The notes beneath the pieces are model-generated. The model had not been told where the DNA came from. It made no database searches and worked only from the letters and a program-made list of their open reading frames with translations. The position numbers were made by a program, and so were the translations under genes. From CAVZCC01 sp963773765 (lineage in GTDB: Bacteria; Actinomycetota; Acidimicrobiia; Acidimicrobiales; Microtrichaceae): 64,000 bases of DNA. This document shows, one piece after another, positions 26,509 to 36,459 of this stretch. Each line of letters opens with the position of its first letter. The stretch's first letter is position 1. Location of the stretch: NCBI GenBank assembly GCA_963773765.1, contig CAVZCC010000004.1:62001-126000 (forward strand), written 5' to 3'.

Positions 26509-27622
26509 GGAACTGATCGGCCGCGCCGACGTCGACGACCTCGAAGCCATCCTCGCCGTGAGCAACCACGACGTGAACGAGGCGATCTCCACGGTGAAGC
26601 AGAACGCCGAGGCGATCTTCACCTGGGACTACACCAAGGGCGCCCGTCCGGCACTGGACAAGCTGTACGAGAAGGCCAAGGTCTCCATGTGGAACGGCGA
26701 GACCGACCTGCCGTGGGACACCGTGGTGGACCAGGAGCGGGTGGTCATCGCCAACGCGGACCAGAACAACGCCGACGGCCTCGGCCTGGCCGACTTCGAC
26801 GTCACCGGCACCCCGTTCGAGAAGTGGGACGAGTCGCAGTGGATGAAGCTCGGCATCGAGAGCCAGAACTGGACCCTCAGCCAGTTCATGCACGGTGAGC
26901 AGGGCGCCCTCATCTGCACGGCCAAGATCGTCGAGACCGTGCCGTGGATCGACGCCAAGTACTACGCCTCCACCCAGGTCATGGACGAGGCCCGCCACGT
27001 GGAGGTGTTCGCCAAGTACCTGGACACCAAGCTGAGCGGCCACTACCCGGTCAACGCCCACCTGAAGATGCTGCTGGACGACATCGTCACCGACAGCCGG
27101 TGGGACATGACCTACCTGGGCATGCAGATCATGGTGGAGGGCCTGGCGCTCGCCGCGTTCGGGTTCATGCACCAGATGACCACCGAGCCCCTGCTCAAGC
27201 AGCTGCTGCGCTACGTGATGAGCGACGAGGCCCGCCACGTCGCCTTCGGGGTGCTGAGCCTGCAGGAGTACTACGCCAACCTCTCCGACGCGGAGATCCT
27301 GGAGCGCCAGCAGTTCGCGTTCGAGGCCGCCGTGCGCATGCGGGACCGCTTCCTCCAGCAGGAGGTGTGGGAGCGCATGGACGTGCCGGTCAAGGAGGCC
27401 ATCGAGCTGGTCATGCGCACGCCCACCCGCCAGCTGTTCCAGATGATGCTCTTCTCCAAGATCGTGCCCAACTGCAAGAAGCTGGGCCTGTTGGACCGCA
27501 ACGACAAGTGGCTGCGGCACCGCTTCGAGGAGATCGGCGTCATCCAGTTCGAGGACTGGGTGGACACCGGCTCGGAGTACGAGGCGTTCGCACTGACCGA
27601 CGCCGACCAGCGCACCGCCTGA
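26495..27622 (+). CDS. Ferritin-like (R2-like) diiron carboxylate protein
   Basis: 375 aa. The metal ligands of a ribonucleotide-reductase-R2-like or ferritin-like diiron site are all visible: Glu135 (GEQGAL), Glu165/His168 (DEARHVE), Glu215 (VEGLAL) and Glu245/His248 (DEARHVAFG). It is all-helical, without a signal peptide. It is not NrdB: the RNR-specific Tyr and C-terminal tail motifs are not evident and the window's reductase is B12-dependent. More likely an oxygenase, desaturase or N-oxygenase of unknown substrate. The start overlaps the TetR gene by 14 nt, so expression is probably tied to that regulator. Confidence 0.8.
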   Translation: MSTNEELIGRADVDDLEAILAVSNHDVNEAISTVKQNAEAIFTWDYTKGARPALDKLYEKAKVSMWNGETDLPWDTVVDQERVVIANADQNNADGLGLADFDVTGTPFEKWDESQWMKLGIESQNWTLSQFMHGEQGALICTAKIVETVPWIDAKYYASTQVMDEARHVEVFAKYLDTKLSGHYPVNAHLKMLLDDIVTDSRWDMTYLGMQIMVEGLALAAFGFMHQMTTEPLLKQLLRYVMSDEARHVAFGVLSLQEYYANLSDAEILERQQFAFEAAVRMRDRFLQQEVWERMDVPVKEAIELVMRTPTRQLFQMMLFSKIVPNCKKLGLLDRNDKWLRHRFEEIGVIQFEDWVDTGSEYEAFALTDADQRTA

Positions 27623-27679
27623 ACCGGCGGCCGGGAACCCCTCCCGGGGCGTTCCCGGCACTCCGGTAGGGTGGGGCCG

Positions 27680-28307
27680 ATGTCGGACGCCCCTGTCCTC
27701 CTGGTCCTCCACGCCCTCCGCCTGCGCAGTTTCGCCACGGCGGAGGTCGTCGCGGAGCGCTTCGGGATGGATCTGGACGCCACACAGGCCACCCTCGCGC
27801 TCGAGCGCGGAGTCCGGCTGGGCCACGTTCCGGGACGGCCGGATGACGGGCTGGAGCCTCACGACCGACGGCCGGACCGAGGGTGAACGACTCCTGGCCG
27901 ACGAGTTGGCCCGCGCCGGGTCCGGTCCCGCGGTGGAGGACGACTACCGCCGCTTCCTGGAGCTCAACGGTGAGCTGCTGGCCATCTGCACCGACTGGCA
28001 GGTGGTGGAACGCGACGGCGGACAGACCGTGAACGACCACACCGACCCGGACCACGACGAGTCCGTCCTGGAACGCCTGGACCTGCTCCACACCGCGGCG
28101 CTGCCCATCTCGGAGGACCTGGCCCGGGCCCTGGACCGCTTCGGGGGCTACACCGAGCGCCTGGTGCTGGCCCGGGAGCGGGTGCGCTCGGGCGACGTCG
28201 ACTGGCTGACCAAGCCCGTGATCGACTCGTACCACACCATCTGGTTCGAGCTGCACGAGGACCTGCTGGCCACCCTCGGCCGGCAACGCAGCCAGGAACG
28301 CCCATGA
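27680..28307 (+). CDS. Conserved protein with a winged-helix-like N-terminus (one corrected indel)
   Basis: 208 aa after removing one extra base near 27809 (CGC-g-GAG), which joins ATLALER to ESGWATFRDGRMTGWSLT. The N-terminal 60 residues (LRSFATAEVVAERFGMD, then a beta hairpin-like W-A-T-F-R-D-G-R) look like a winged-helix module. The rest is helical with acidic stretches (DHTDPDHDESVLERLD) and ends DSYHTIWFELHEDLLATLGR. I do not recognise the family. TAGGGT at 27667-27672 sits 7 nt before the ATG (leaderless). dapA begins 31 nt downstream. Confidence 0.7.
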
Positions 28308-28338
28308 CCACACCGCCGACCAGGAACGGAGCGTCCGC

Positions 28339-29220
28339 ATGAGCCCGACCTTCGGACGCGTCGTCACCGCCATGGTCACGCCCTTCGACGAACGGGGCGA
28401 ACTGGACCTGGACGCCGCCGCAGAACTGGCCCACTGGCTGGTCGAGACCGGCAGCGACGGCCTGGTGCTGGCCGGCACCACGGGCGAGAGCCCGGCCCTG
28501 ACCGACTCCGAGTGCCTGGCCCTGTTCCGTCGGGTCCGGGAGGCGGTCCAGGTGCCGCTCCTGGCCGGGACCGGCTCCAACAGCACCGCCCACGCCGTGG
28601 ACCTGACCCGTCGGGCGGCGGAGACCGGCGTGGACGGCATCCTGAGCGTCACGCCGTACTACAACCGTCCGCCCCAGTCCGGGATCGAGGCCCACTTCCG
28701 TGCCGTGGCCGCCTCCACCAGCCTGCCGGTGCTCATCTACGACATCCCGGTCCGGACCGGCCGCAAGGTGTCCACCGAGACGTTGCTCACGCTGGCCCGT
28801 GACGTGCCCAACATCGTCGGCGTCAAGGACGCGGCCGGCAACCCGGCGGAGACGGCGCGGCTCATGGCCGGCGCCCCGTCGGACTTCCAGCTCTACAGCG
28901 GCGACGACAACATGACCCTGCCCCTGCTCGCCGTCGGCGCCGTCGGCGTGATCTCGGTCGCGTCGCACTGGGTGGCGCGCCAGATGGGCGAGATGGTCGA
29001 GGCCTTCGAGAAGGGCGACGTGGACACCGCCCGGCGGGTCAACGCCCGGCTCATCCCGTCCTACGAGTACGAAACGGGCGAGGACGCCCCCAACCCCATC
29101 CCGGCCAAGACCCTCCTGAGGGTGCTCGGTCTGCGGGTCGGGGAGTGCCGTCCCCCCATGGGGCCGGCTCCTGCCGGCCTCGCCGACCGCGCCCGCACGG
29201 TGCTCGACGGTCTGGCCTGA
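28339..29220 (+). CDS. dapA: 4-hydroxy-tetrahydrodipicolinate synthase
   Basis: 293 aa. Condenses pyruvate with aspartate semialdehyde. TIM-barrel signatures: GTTGESPALTDSE, VTPYYNRPPQ with the proton-relay Tyr, and the Schiff-base Lys in IVGVKDAAGN. GGAACGGAG precedes the ATG. It is followed after 5 nt by RNase J, an arrangement common in actinomycetes. Confidence 0.97.
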   Translation: MSPTFGRVVTAMVTPFDERGELDLDAAAELAHWLVETGSDGLVLAGTTGESPALTDSECLALFRRVREAVQVPLLAGTGSNSTAHAVDLTRRAAETGVDGILSVTPYYNRPPQSGIEAHFRAVAASTSLPVLIYDIPVRTGRKVSTETLLTLARDVPNIVGVKDAAGNPAETARLMAGAPSDFQLYSGDDNMTLPLLAVGAVGVISVASHWVARQMGEMVEAFEKGDVDTARRVNARLIPSYEYETGEDAPNPIPAKTLLRVLGLRVGECRPPMGPAPAGLADRARTVLDGLA

Positions 29221-29225
29221 CGACT

Positions 29226-30884
29226 ATGGCATCACCTGTACACATCACCTTCCTCGGCGGACTCGGCGAGATCGGCCGCAACTGCGCCGCGCTGGAACTC
29301 GAGGGCCAGATCCTGCTCATCGACTGCGGAATCATGTTCCCGGACACGGACATGTTGGGGGTGGACCTCGTCCTGCCCGACTTCACGTGGCTCCTGGAGC
29401 GTGCCGACGACATCGTCGGCTGCGTCGCCACCCACGGACACGAGGACCACGTGGGCGGCCTCTCCTACCTCCTGCGGGAGGCCAGCTTCCCGATCTTCGG
29501 CTCGGAGCTGACACTGGGCCTGGCCCGGGGCCGCATCGAGGAGGCCGGGCTCCTGGGCCGGACCGAGCTGACCACGGTCGCCGACGGCGAACGGTGGGAG
29601 ATCGGCCCGTTCGACATGGAGTTCATCCCCGTCACCCACTCCGTGCCCCAGGCCCTGGCCACGGCGTTCCACACGCCGCAGGGCACCATCGTGCACAGCG
29701 GCGACTTCAAGATCGACCTGGAGCCGGTCGACGGCCGCCTGACCGACCTGGCCCGCATGGGGGCCCTCTCCGACGGCGAGGGGATCCGCCTCCTGCTGGC
29801 GGACTCCACCAACGCGGACCAGGCCGGTCACTCCCGCTCCGAGAGCAGCGTGGGCAAGGTCCTCTACAACCTCATGCACGAGCAGGAGGGCCGTCGGGTC
29901 ATCGTGGCGTGCTTCGCCAGCCACATCCACCGCGTGCAGCAGCTGGCCGACGCCGCCATCGCCTTCGACCGGGTCATCGCCCCGCTGGGCCGGTCGATGC
30001 GCCGCAACATCTCCATGGCCCGCGAGCTGGGCCTGCTGCACATCCCGGACTCCTCGCTCATCGACGTGGAAGAGGTCGACCGCTACGAGCCGGGCCGCGT
30101 CCTGGTGCTGTCCACCGGCTCCCAGGGCGAGCCCATGAGCGCCCTGACCCTCCTGGCCGGCCAGGAGAACCGCTGGCTCAAGCTGCACCCCGACGACACC
30201 GTCATCCTGTCGTCGCACCCCATCCCCGGCAACGAGCACGCCGTGACGAAGGTGATCGACAACCTCTTCCGCCAGGGGGTGGAGGTCATCCACTCCGGCC
30301 TGTCGGACGTGCACGCCACCGGGCACGCCAAGTCCGAGGAGCTGAAGCTCTACCAGTCCATCCTCAAGCCCGACTGGTTCGTGCCGGTCCACGGCGAGTA
30401 CCACCACCTGGTGGCCCACGCCCGCCTGGCCGAGGTGATGGGGACCCCGCACGACCACATCGTGATCGCGGACGACGGCGACCGGCTGGTGCTGGACGAC
30501 GACGGGCTCCGCGTGGTGGACCGGGTCCCGGCCGACTACATCTACGTCCACGGCACCGTCGGTGACGTGGGCACCGGGGTGCTGCGGGACCGCCGCATCC
30601 TGGCCGACGACGGTGTGGTGGCCATCACCATCTGTGTGGACCGCAAGGCCCGCAAGCTGGTGGCCGGCCCGCAGGTCGCCACCCGGGGCTGGATCTACGA
30701 GAAGGAGTCGGGCGACCTCCTCAAGGACCTGGAGGCCCGGGTCAAGGGTGCGGTGGGCACCGCCCTGGCCGACGGCGCCGACCAGGGAGGCCTGGAGAAG
30801 GCCGTGCGGAAGTCCGCCGGCAGCTTCGTGTCGGACAAGACCCGCCGCCGCCCCATGATCGTGCCCGTGGTCCTCGACGCCTGA
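29226..30884 (+). CDS. rnj: Ribonuclease J
   Basis: 552 aa. Metallo-beta-lactamase/beta-CASP ribonuclease with endo- and 5'-3' exonuclease activity. Zinc motif ATHGHEDHVGG, then HSGDFKID and LADSTNADQAGHSRSE; beta-CASP region FASHIHRVQQ and SSHPIPGNE; C-terminal HVHGEYHHL-like loop (PVHGEYHHL) is also present. ATG at 29226 begins MASPVHITFLGGLGEIGRN, the usual family start. A structured repeat region starts at its stop codon. Confidence 0.96.
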   Translation: MASPVHITFLGGLGEIGRNCAALELEGQILLIDCGIMFPDTDMLGVDLVLPDFTWLLERADDIVGCVATHGHEDHVGGLSYLLREASFPIFGSELTLGLARGRIEEAGLLGRTELTTVADGERWEIGPFDMEFIPVTHSVPQALATAFHTPQGTIVHSGDFKIDLEPVDGRLTDLARMGALSDGEGIRLLLADSTNADQAGHSRSESSVGKVLYNLMHEQEGRRVIVACFASHIHRVQQLADAAIAFDRVIAPLGRSMRRNISMARELGLLHIPDSSLIDVEEVDRYEPGRVLVLSTGSQGEPMSALTLLAGQENRWLKLHPDDTVILSSHPIPGNEHAVTKVIDNLFRQGVEVIHSGLSDVHATGHAKSEELKLYQSILKPDWFVPVHGEYHHLVAHARLAEVMGTPHDHIVIADDGDRLVLDDDGLRVVDRVPADYIYVHGTVGDVGTGVLRDRRILADDGVVAITICVDRKARKLVAGPQVATRGWIYEKESGDLLKDLEARVKGAVGTALADGADQGGLEKAVRKSAGSFVSDKTRRRPMIVPVVLDA

Positions 30885-30953
30885 GGCGGCGGGCGGTACT
30901 GGCGCCTGAGGCGGCGGACGTGACGGTCGCCTCAGGCGACGGATGTCACGTCC
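30878..30953 (+). repeat. Repeat and interleaved inverted repeats after rnj (possible pseudoknot)
   Basis: CGCCTGAGGCGGCGG occurs at 30878-30892 (covering the rnj stop) and again at 30903-30917. CGCCTGAGGCG (30903-30913) is complementary to CGCCTCAGGCG (30928-30938), and GGACGTGAC (30916-30924) to GTCACGTCC (30945-30953). The two pairs interleave, so an RNA could form an H-type pseudoknot (11-bp and 9-bp stems, loops of 2, 3 and 6 nt) or switch between two hairpins. Confidence 0.7.
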
Positions 30954-31064
30954 GTCCCCGCTGGTGGCGGGATGACGCCGCCGCCACACTGAGTTGCTCA
31001 CACCCGAGGGCGGTGGCACCCCCCATGACCCGGCCACCCCCGCGGATCCCCCCGGAGGTTCTTC

Positions 31065-33370
31065 GTGTTCGGACGCTTCGGTAGCTGGTGCTACCGCCGA
31101 CGTGGTCGCGTGTCGTCATCACCTGGTTGCTCGTGCTGGTCATCGGCGGTGCCGTGAGCGGTGCCGTGGGCTCCAACTTCAAGTCCGACTTCGACCTCCC
31201 GGACGTGGAGAGCCGTGCCGGCTTCGACATCCTGGAGCGTGACTTCGGCGGCCGTGGCGCCGGCACCAGCGGCACCATCGTCCTGCAGTCCGACGACGGC
31301 TTCTCGGAGGCCGAGCAGGCCGACATCAACGCCTTCCTGGACAAGGTCGGCACCCTGGAGGACACCCGGGTGGAGAGCCCGTTCGTCGCGGGCGGCGAAC
31401 GACAGGTGTCGTCCGACGGCACCATCGCCTACGCCAACGTCGAGGTCGCCGGGGAGCTGGACCAGGAAGCGGCCATGGAGTTCGGCAGCTCGGTCCGTGA
31501 CCTGCAGCCCGGCATCGACGGCGTGCGGGTGGAGTACGGCGGCAACATGTTCAACGAGTTCGAGCCGCCGTCGTCGGAGCTGTTGGGCCTGGCGTTCGCC
31601 ATCGTCATCCTGATCGTGGCGTTCGGCTCCGTGCTGGCCATGGGCCTGCCCATCGGCGTGGCCCTGGGCGGCATCGGCGTCGGCTCCATCCTGCTGGCGC
31701 TGCTGTCCAACCTGACGAGCATGCCGGACTTCGCCACCACCCTGGGGGTCATGATCGGCCTCGGCGTCGGCATCGACTACGCCCTGTTCATCGTCACCCG
31801 CTACCGGGAGCAGCTCCGGGTCGGCCACACGGTGCGAGGAGTCCATCGCCATCGCCATCGACACCTCCGGGCGTGCGGTCACCTTCGCCGGGCTCACCGT
31901 GGTCATCTCGCTCCTGGGCATGCTGCTGATGGGCGTGAGCTTCGTGCAGGGCCTCGGGATCGGCGCCGCCACGGTCGTGGCCGTCACCATGGTCGCCTCG
32001 CTCACCCTGCTGCCGGCGCTGCTGGGCTTCGCCGGCACCCGGGTGGACGTCACCCGCTGGCGCGGCCTCATCGCGGCCGGCCTGGTGGCCGTCGCCCTGG
32101 TGGGCCTCGGGCTCAAGGTGCAGCCCCTCCTGGTCGGCTTCCCCCTGGCCGTCGTCGTGCTGCTGCTCGGCCTGGCCTGGGCACCGCTCAAGCGGGAGGT
32201 GCCCCGCCGGGACCCCAAGCCGCTGCGGGAGACCACCGCCTACCGGTGGAGCCGGGTCGTGCAGGCCCATCCGTGGTCCATGGCCCTGGTCGGCACCGTG
32301 GTGCTGCTGCTCCTGGCCGTGCCGGTGCTGGGCATGCGCCTCGGCTTCTCCGACGACGGCAACGACGCCGGCGGACCGGACCACCCGCCAGGCCTATGAC
32401 CTGCTGGCCGACGGGTTCGGCCCGGGGTTCAACGGTCCCCTCACGCTGGTGGCCGAACTGCCCGACGGCGCCACCCCGGCGGCGGGCGAGCAGGTCTCCG
32501 CTGCACTGGCCGACACCGCCGGTGTGGCGTTCGCCTCGCCCGGCATCCCCAACGACCCCGAGAACCCCACCGCGGTCGGTCTGGCAGGTGATCCCGAAGA
32601 CCTCCCCGCAGGACGAGGCCACCACCGAACTCGTCAACCGGCTGCGGGACGACGTGCTCCCGCAGGCCACCGACGGGACCGGTCTGGACGTGCTCGTCAC
32701 CGGCTTCGTCGCCGTCACCGTGGACTTCTCCGACTACCTGGCCGGCCGGCTCATCCTGTTCTTCGCCGCGGTGCTGACCTTGTCCTTCCTCCTGCTCATG
32801 GTCGTGTTCCGCTCCCTGCTCGTGCCGGTGAAGGCCGTGATCATGAACCTGCTGTCCATCGGTGCCGCCTACGGCATCGTGGTCGCCATCTTCCAGTGGG
32901 GTTGGGCCAAGGACCTGTTCGGGGTGGAGCCGGCCCCCATCGAGCCGTTCCTGCCCATGATGCTGTTCGCCATCGTGTTCGGCCTGTCCATGGACTACGA
33001 GGTGTTCCTGCTGTCCCGGGTGCGGGAGGAGTGGGTGCGCACCGGCGACAGCCGCACGTCGGTGGCCGACGGCCTGGCCGCGACGGCCCGGGTGATCTCG
33101 GCCGCGGCCGCGATCATGGTGTTCGTGTTCGGCAGCTTCCTGTTGGAGGACGACCGGACCATCAAGCTGTTCGGCTTCGGCCTGGCCATCGCCGTGCTGC
33201 TCGACGCCACGATCGTCCGCCTCCTGCTGGTCCCGGCCACGATGGAGCTCCTGGGCGACCGCAACTGGTGGCTGCCGGGCTGGCTCGACCGGATCCTGCC
33301 CCACGTCAACGTGGAGGGTTCCCCGGAGGAGGCCGACGAGGCGCTGGACCGGGAGCTGGAGACCGTCTGA
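31065..33370 (+). CDS. MMPL family RND transporter (four corrected indels)
   Basis: About 767 aa after correction. Large membrane transporter of the MmpL type, with an N-terminal helix, an extracytoplasmic porter domain (SDFDLPDVESRAGFDIL), five helices, a second porter domain and a second helix bundle (FAIVFGLSMDYEVFLLSRVREEW). GTG 31065 has GGAGG 7 nt upstream and opens FGRFGSWCYRRRGRV. A missing G near 31112 then moves into VITWLLVLVIGG. Extra bases lie near 31835 (GTG-c-GAG), 32370 (GCC-g-GCG) and 32578 (GTC-g-GTC). Actinobacterial MMPLs export lipids; the substrate here is unknown. Confidence 0.85.
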
Positions 33371-33465
33371 GCTGCGTTCCCGGCGGCTCCTTGCCCGTGA
33401 TGTGACCCACGGCGACCCGGCGGCTCCGCGATCCTGTCCCACCGGCTGGGTAGCGTGGGGAGGCC

Positions 33466-35920
33466 GTGGCCACCAAACAGCGCACCTCCGCCCGCAAGCC
33501 CGCCTCCTCCAAGAAGAAGGGGTCGTCCTCCGCGTCGCGCAAGCGGTCCACCTCCTCCACGGGCCGGTCCCGCTCCGCCACGTCGTCCCGGTCGACGGCC
33601 GCCAGGACGGGGCCGTCACCGCTCCGACAGCTGTTCGACGGCCACGGCCACGACGTCTGGGGCCTGGTCCTGATCGTGCTCGCCGTCCTGTCCGGACTGG
33701 GCGTGTACGGCTTCGCCGGGGGTCCGGTGGGCTCGGGCCTGGCCGCCGGGATCGCCGGCCTGGTCGGACGCCTGGACGTCCTGGTGCCCCCGGCCCTGGT
33801 CGTCGGCGGCGTGCTGCTCATCCGGGGCCCGCGCGGATCGCGCCCGTCGACCTCACCGAGGCGACCGAGGAGGACGAGCAGCCCGGGTCCGAGCTGCGGC
33901 ACCCGGCCCTCCTGCGGGCCATGGGTGCGGGGCTCGCCCTGCTGGTGGTGACCGGCGTCCTGGACGTCTTCCTCGGTGAGGGGGCCACCATCGCGGAGGA
34001 CGGCGTGGACGCCTTCGCGGACGCCGGCGGCCTCCTGGGCGCCGCGGTGGGCGGTGCACTGGCGCGGTTCCTGGGTCGGTGGGGCGCCCTCACGGTCCTG
34101 GTGGTCCTGGGGGTGCTGGCCGTCAGCCTGCTGACCGGCCGGTCGGTCCGCCAGCTGTGGCACCTGGTGGCGGACGCCGCCCGCCCCGCGCTGGCCGGGG
34201 CCGGCGCCTGGGTGTCGGACCTGTTCCGCGTGGGTCACCACACTGCTGACGACGCCTCGCCGGAGGACCTGTCCCCGCCGTCCCTGTACGACCAGGACGC
34301 GGACGGCGCCTCGGAGAAGAAGCCCCGGCGCCGGGCGAAGAAGAAGGACGCTCCGTCGGTGGTGGTGGCGGACCCGGACCCGGTGGAGCCCGAGCAGCTG
34401 GAGATCGACCTCCCGCCCGGTGCGGCCGGCTCACCGTGGCGGCTGCCGCCGGGCAAGCTCCTGGCCGTGTCGGCCCGGCGCAACGTGGACACCCGGGCGG
34501 TGGAGGAGCGGGGCCGCACCCTGGAGGCCGCCCTGGCCGAGCACGGCGTGCAGACACGCCTGGTGGGCATGGTGGTGGGGCCCACCGTCACCCGCTACGA
34601 GCTGGAGCTCGGCGTCGGCGTGAAGGTGGCCCGGGTGACCACCCTGCACAAGGACATCGCCTACGCCATGGCGTCGCCCGGACGTCCGCATCATCGCCCC
34701 CATCCCCGGCCGCCAGGCCATCGGGGTGGAGGTGCCCAACGAGGAACGCCAGGTGGTCAACCTGGGCGACATCCTGGCCTCGGAGGAGGCCCGCCGGGCC
34801 ACCCACCCGCTGGAGGTGGGCGTCGGCCGGGACATCAACGGGGCCTCGGTGCTGATGAACCTGGCGACCATGCCCCACCTGCTGATCGCCGGGCCAGACC
34901 GGTGCCGGCAAGTCGCGCTGCATCAACTCGATCATCACCTCGGTCATGATGCGGTCCACGCCCGGACCAGGTCCGCATGATCCTGATCGACCCCAAGCGG
35001 GTGGAGCTCACCGCAGTACAACCGCATCCCGCACCTGCTCACCCAGGTGGTGACCAACCCCAAGAAGGCGGCCAACGCGCTGCACTGGGCGGTCAAGGAG
35101 ATGGAGCGCCGCTACGACCTGCTGTCCGAGGTCGGCGTGCGGGACATCACCGGCTACAACGCGGCCTACGACCGGGGCGAGCTGCAGGCCGCAGCTCGGC
35201 GAGGACCGCGAGTTCCAGCGCGCTGCCCTTCGTCGCTCGATCGTCGTCGACGAGCTGGCCGACCTCATGATGGTGGCCGCCCGCGACGTGGAGGACGCCA
35301 TCTGCCGCATCGCCCAGATGGCCCGGGCCGTCGGGCATCCACCTGGTCATCGCCACCCAGCGCCCGTCGGTCAACGTCATCACCGGCGTGATCAAGGCCA
35401 ACGTGCCGGCCCGCCTGGCCTTCGCCGTGGCCTCGGCCACGGACTCGCAAGGTCATCCTCGACCAGGCCGGGCGCCGAGCGGCTGGTCGGCCGGGGCGAC
35501 ATGCTGCTGCTGGGCGGCTCCTCGTCGTCGCCCCAGCGCATCCAGGGCGCGTGGGTGGAGGAGGCCGAGGTGTCCTCCATCGTGGCCACCTGGCGCAAGC
35601 AGGCGCCGGAGGTGGAGGCCCACTACGTGCAGGAGGTGCAGGGCTCGGACGAGTCGACCGGAGGCGGGGGATCGGCCGGCGGTGGCGGCGACGAGGACGA
35701 CGACCTCATGAAGCAGGCCATGGAGCTGGTCGTCCGCAGCCAGCTCGGTTCCACGTCCATGCTGCAGCGCAAGCTCAAGGTCGGCTTCGCCCGGGCCGGT
35801 CGCCTCATGGACCTGCTGGAGCAGCGGGGCGTGGTCGGTCCGTCGGAGGGATCCAAGGCCCGCGCGGTGTTGATGACCCCCGAGGAGCTCGACGAGCTCA
35901 TCGAGAACGGCGAGTTCTGA
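33466..35920 (+). CDS. ftsK: DNA translocase FtsK/SpoIIIE (about twelve corrected indels)
   Basis: About 814 aa after correction. Motor that clears chromosomes from the septum. A Lys/Ser-rich N-terminus precedes four or so membrane helices (33650-34180), a charged linker, the RecA-like motor with Walker A (AGQTGAGKS) and Walker B (IVVDELADLMM), and a winged-helix gamma domain (MKQAMELVVRSQLGSTSMLQRKLKVGFARAGRLMDLL). One base is missing near 33832. Eleven extra bases occur at about 34680, 34894, 34964, 35013, 35191, 35222, 35235, 35239, 35335, 35448 and 35473. With them removed the core aligns residue for residue with the family pattern. GTG start with GGGGAGG upstream. Confidence 0.85.
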
Positions 35921-35957
35921 ACGGGCCCCCCGGGGCCGTGGCGAACCGGAGGTCACC

Positions 35958-36410
35958 ATGCCGGCCAAGGACTACACGGGCGACGGCATCGTCGTGCACT
36001 GGCGCAGCGACCGCTGCATCCACTCCCGGCACTGCGTCGGTTCCCTCGGGGCGGTGTTCGATCCCGATGCCAGGCCCTGGATCGACGTGTCACGTGCCAC
36101 CGCGGCGGAGATCGCAGCCGCGGTGGACGGATGCCCCAGCCGGGCGCTGACCTACACCCGCACCGACGGTGCAGCGCCCGGCGCGGGCGCGGCCCGATCC
36201 GACGAGGACGACCCGCCGACCGGTGGGTCCGAGGTGGTCGTCAACGTGAGGCAATCCGGGCCCTACGCCGTGGTCGGACGGGTCGACGTCGTCGGACCGG
36301 ACGGCACCGTGCTGGAGTCCGCCGACCGCGTGTTCCTGTGCCGGTGCGGCAACTCCGGGAACAAGCCCTTCTGCGACGGGACCCACAAGTCGGTCGGCTT
36401 CACCGCCTGA
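35958..36410 (+). CDS. Iron-sulfur protein with Fer4_19 and CDGSH domains
   Basis: 150 aa. The N-terminal half (residues about 10-60) is a YjdI-like Fer4_19 module: RCIHSRHCVGSLGAVFDP, PWIDV and a final DGCPSRALTY. After an acidic linker comes a CDGSH-type domain with CRCGNSGNKPFCDGTH, which provides the 3-Cys/1-His ligands of a 2Fe-2S cluster. Both halves suggest electron transfer or Fe-S sensing; the partner is unknown. CGGAGG is 8 nt before the ATG. Confidence 0.88.
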   Translation: MPAKDYTGDGIVVHWRSDRCIHSRHCVGSLGAVFDPDARPWIDVSRATAAEIAAAVDGCPSRALTYTRTDGAAPGAGAARSDEDDPPTGGSEVVVNVRQSGPYAVVGRVDVVGPDGTVLESADRVFLCRCGNSGNKPFCDGTHKSVGFTA

Positions 36411-36459
36411 GCCGGCGGTCGTCGTCCTGCGCGTGGGGCCCGGCCGCTACCTTGCGCCC

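Noticed and set aside
26495..27622. Ribonucleotide reductase small subunit NrdB
   Set aside because: The diiron ligands match the superfamily, but RNR-specific features are lacking and no NrdA is nearby; the window's reductase is NrdJ.
31088..31150. GTG 31088 as the start of the MMPL transporter
   Set aside because: No ribosome binding site, and it lacks the basic FGRFGSWCYRRRGR start that is encoded just upstream behind GGAGG.
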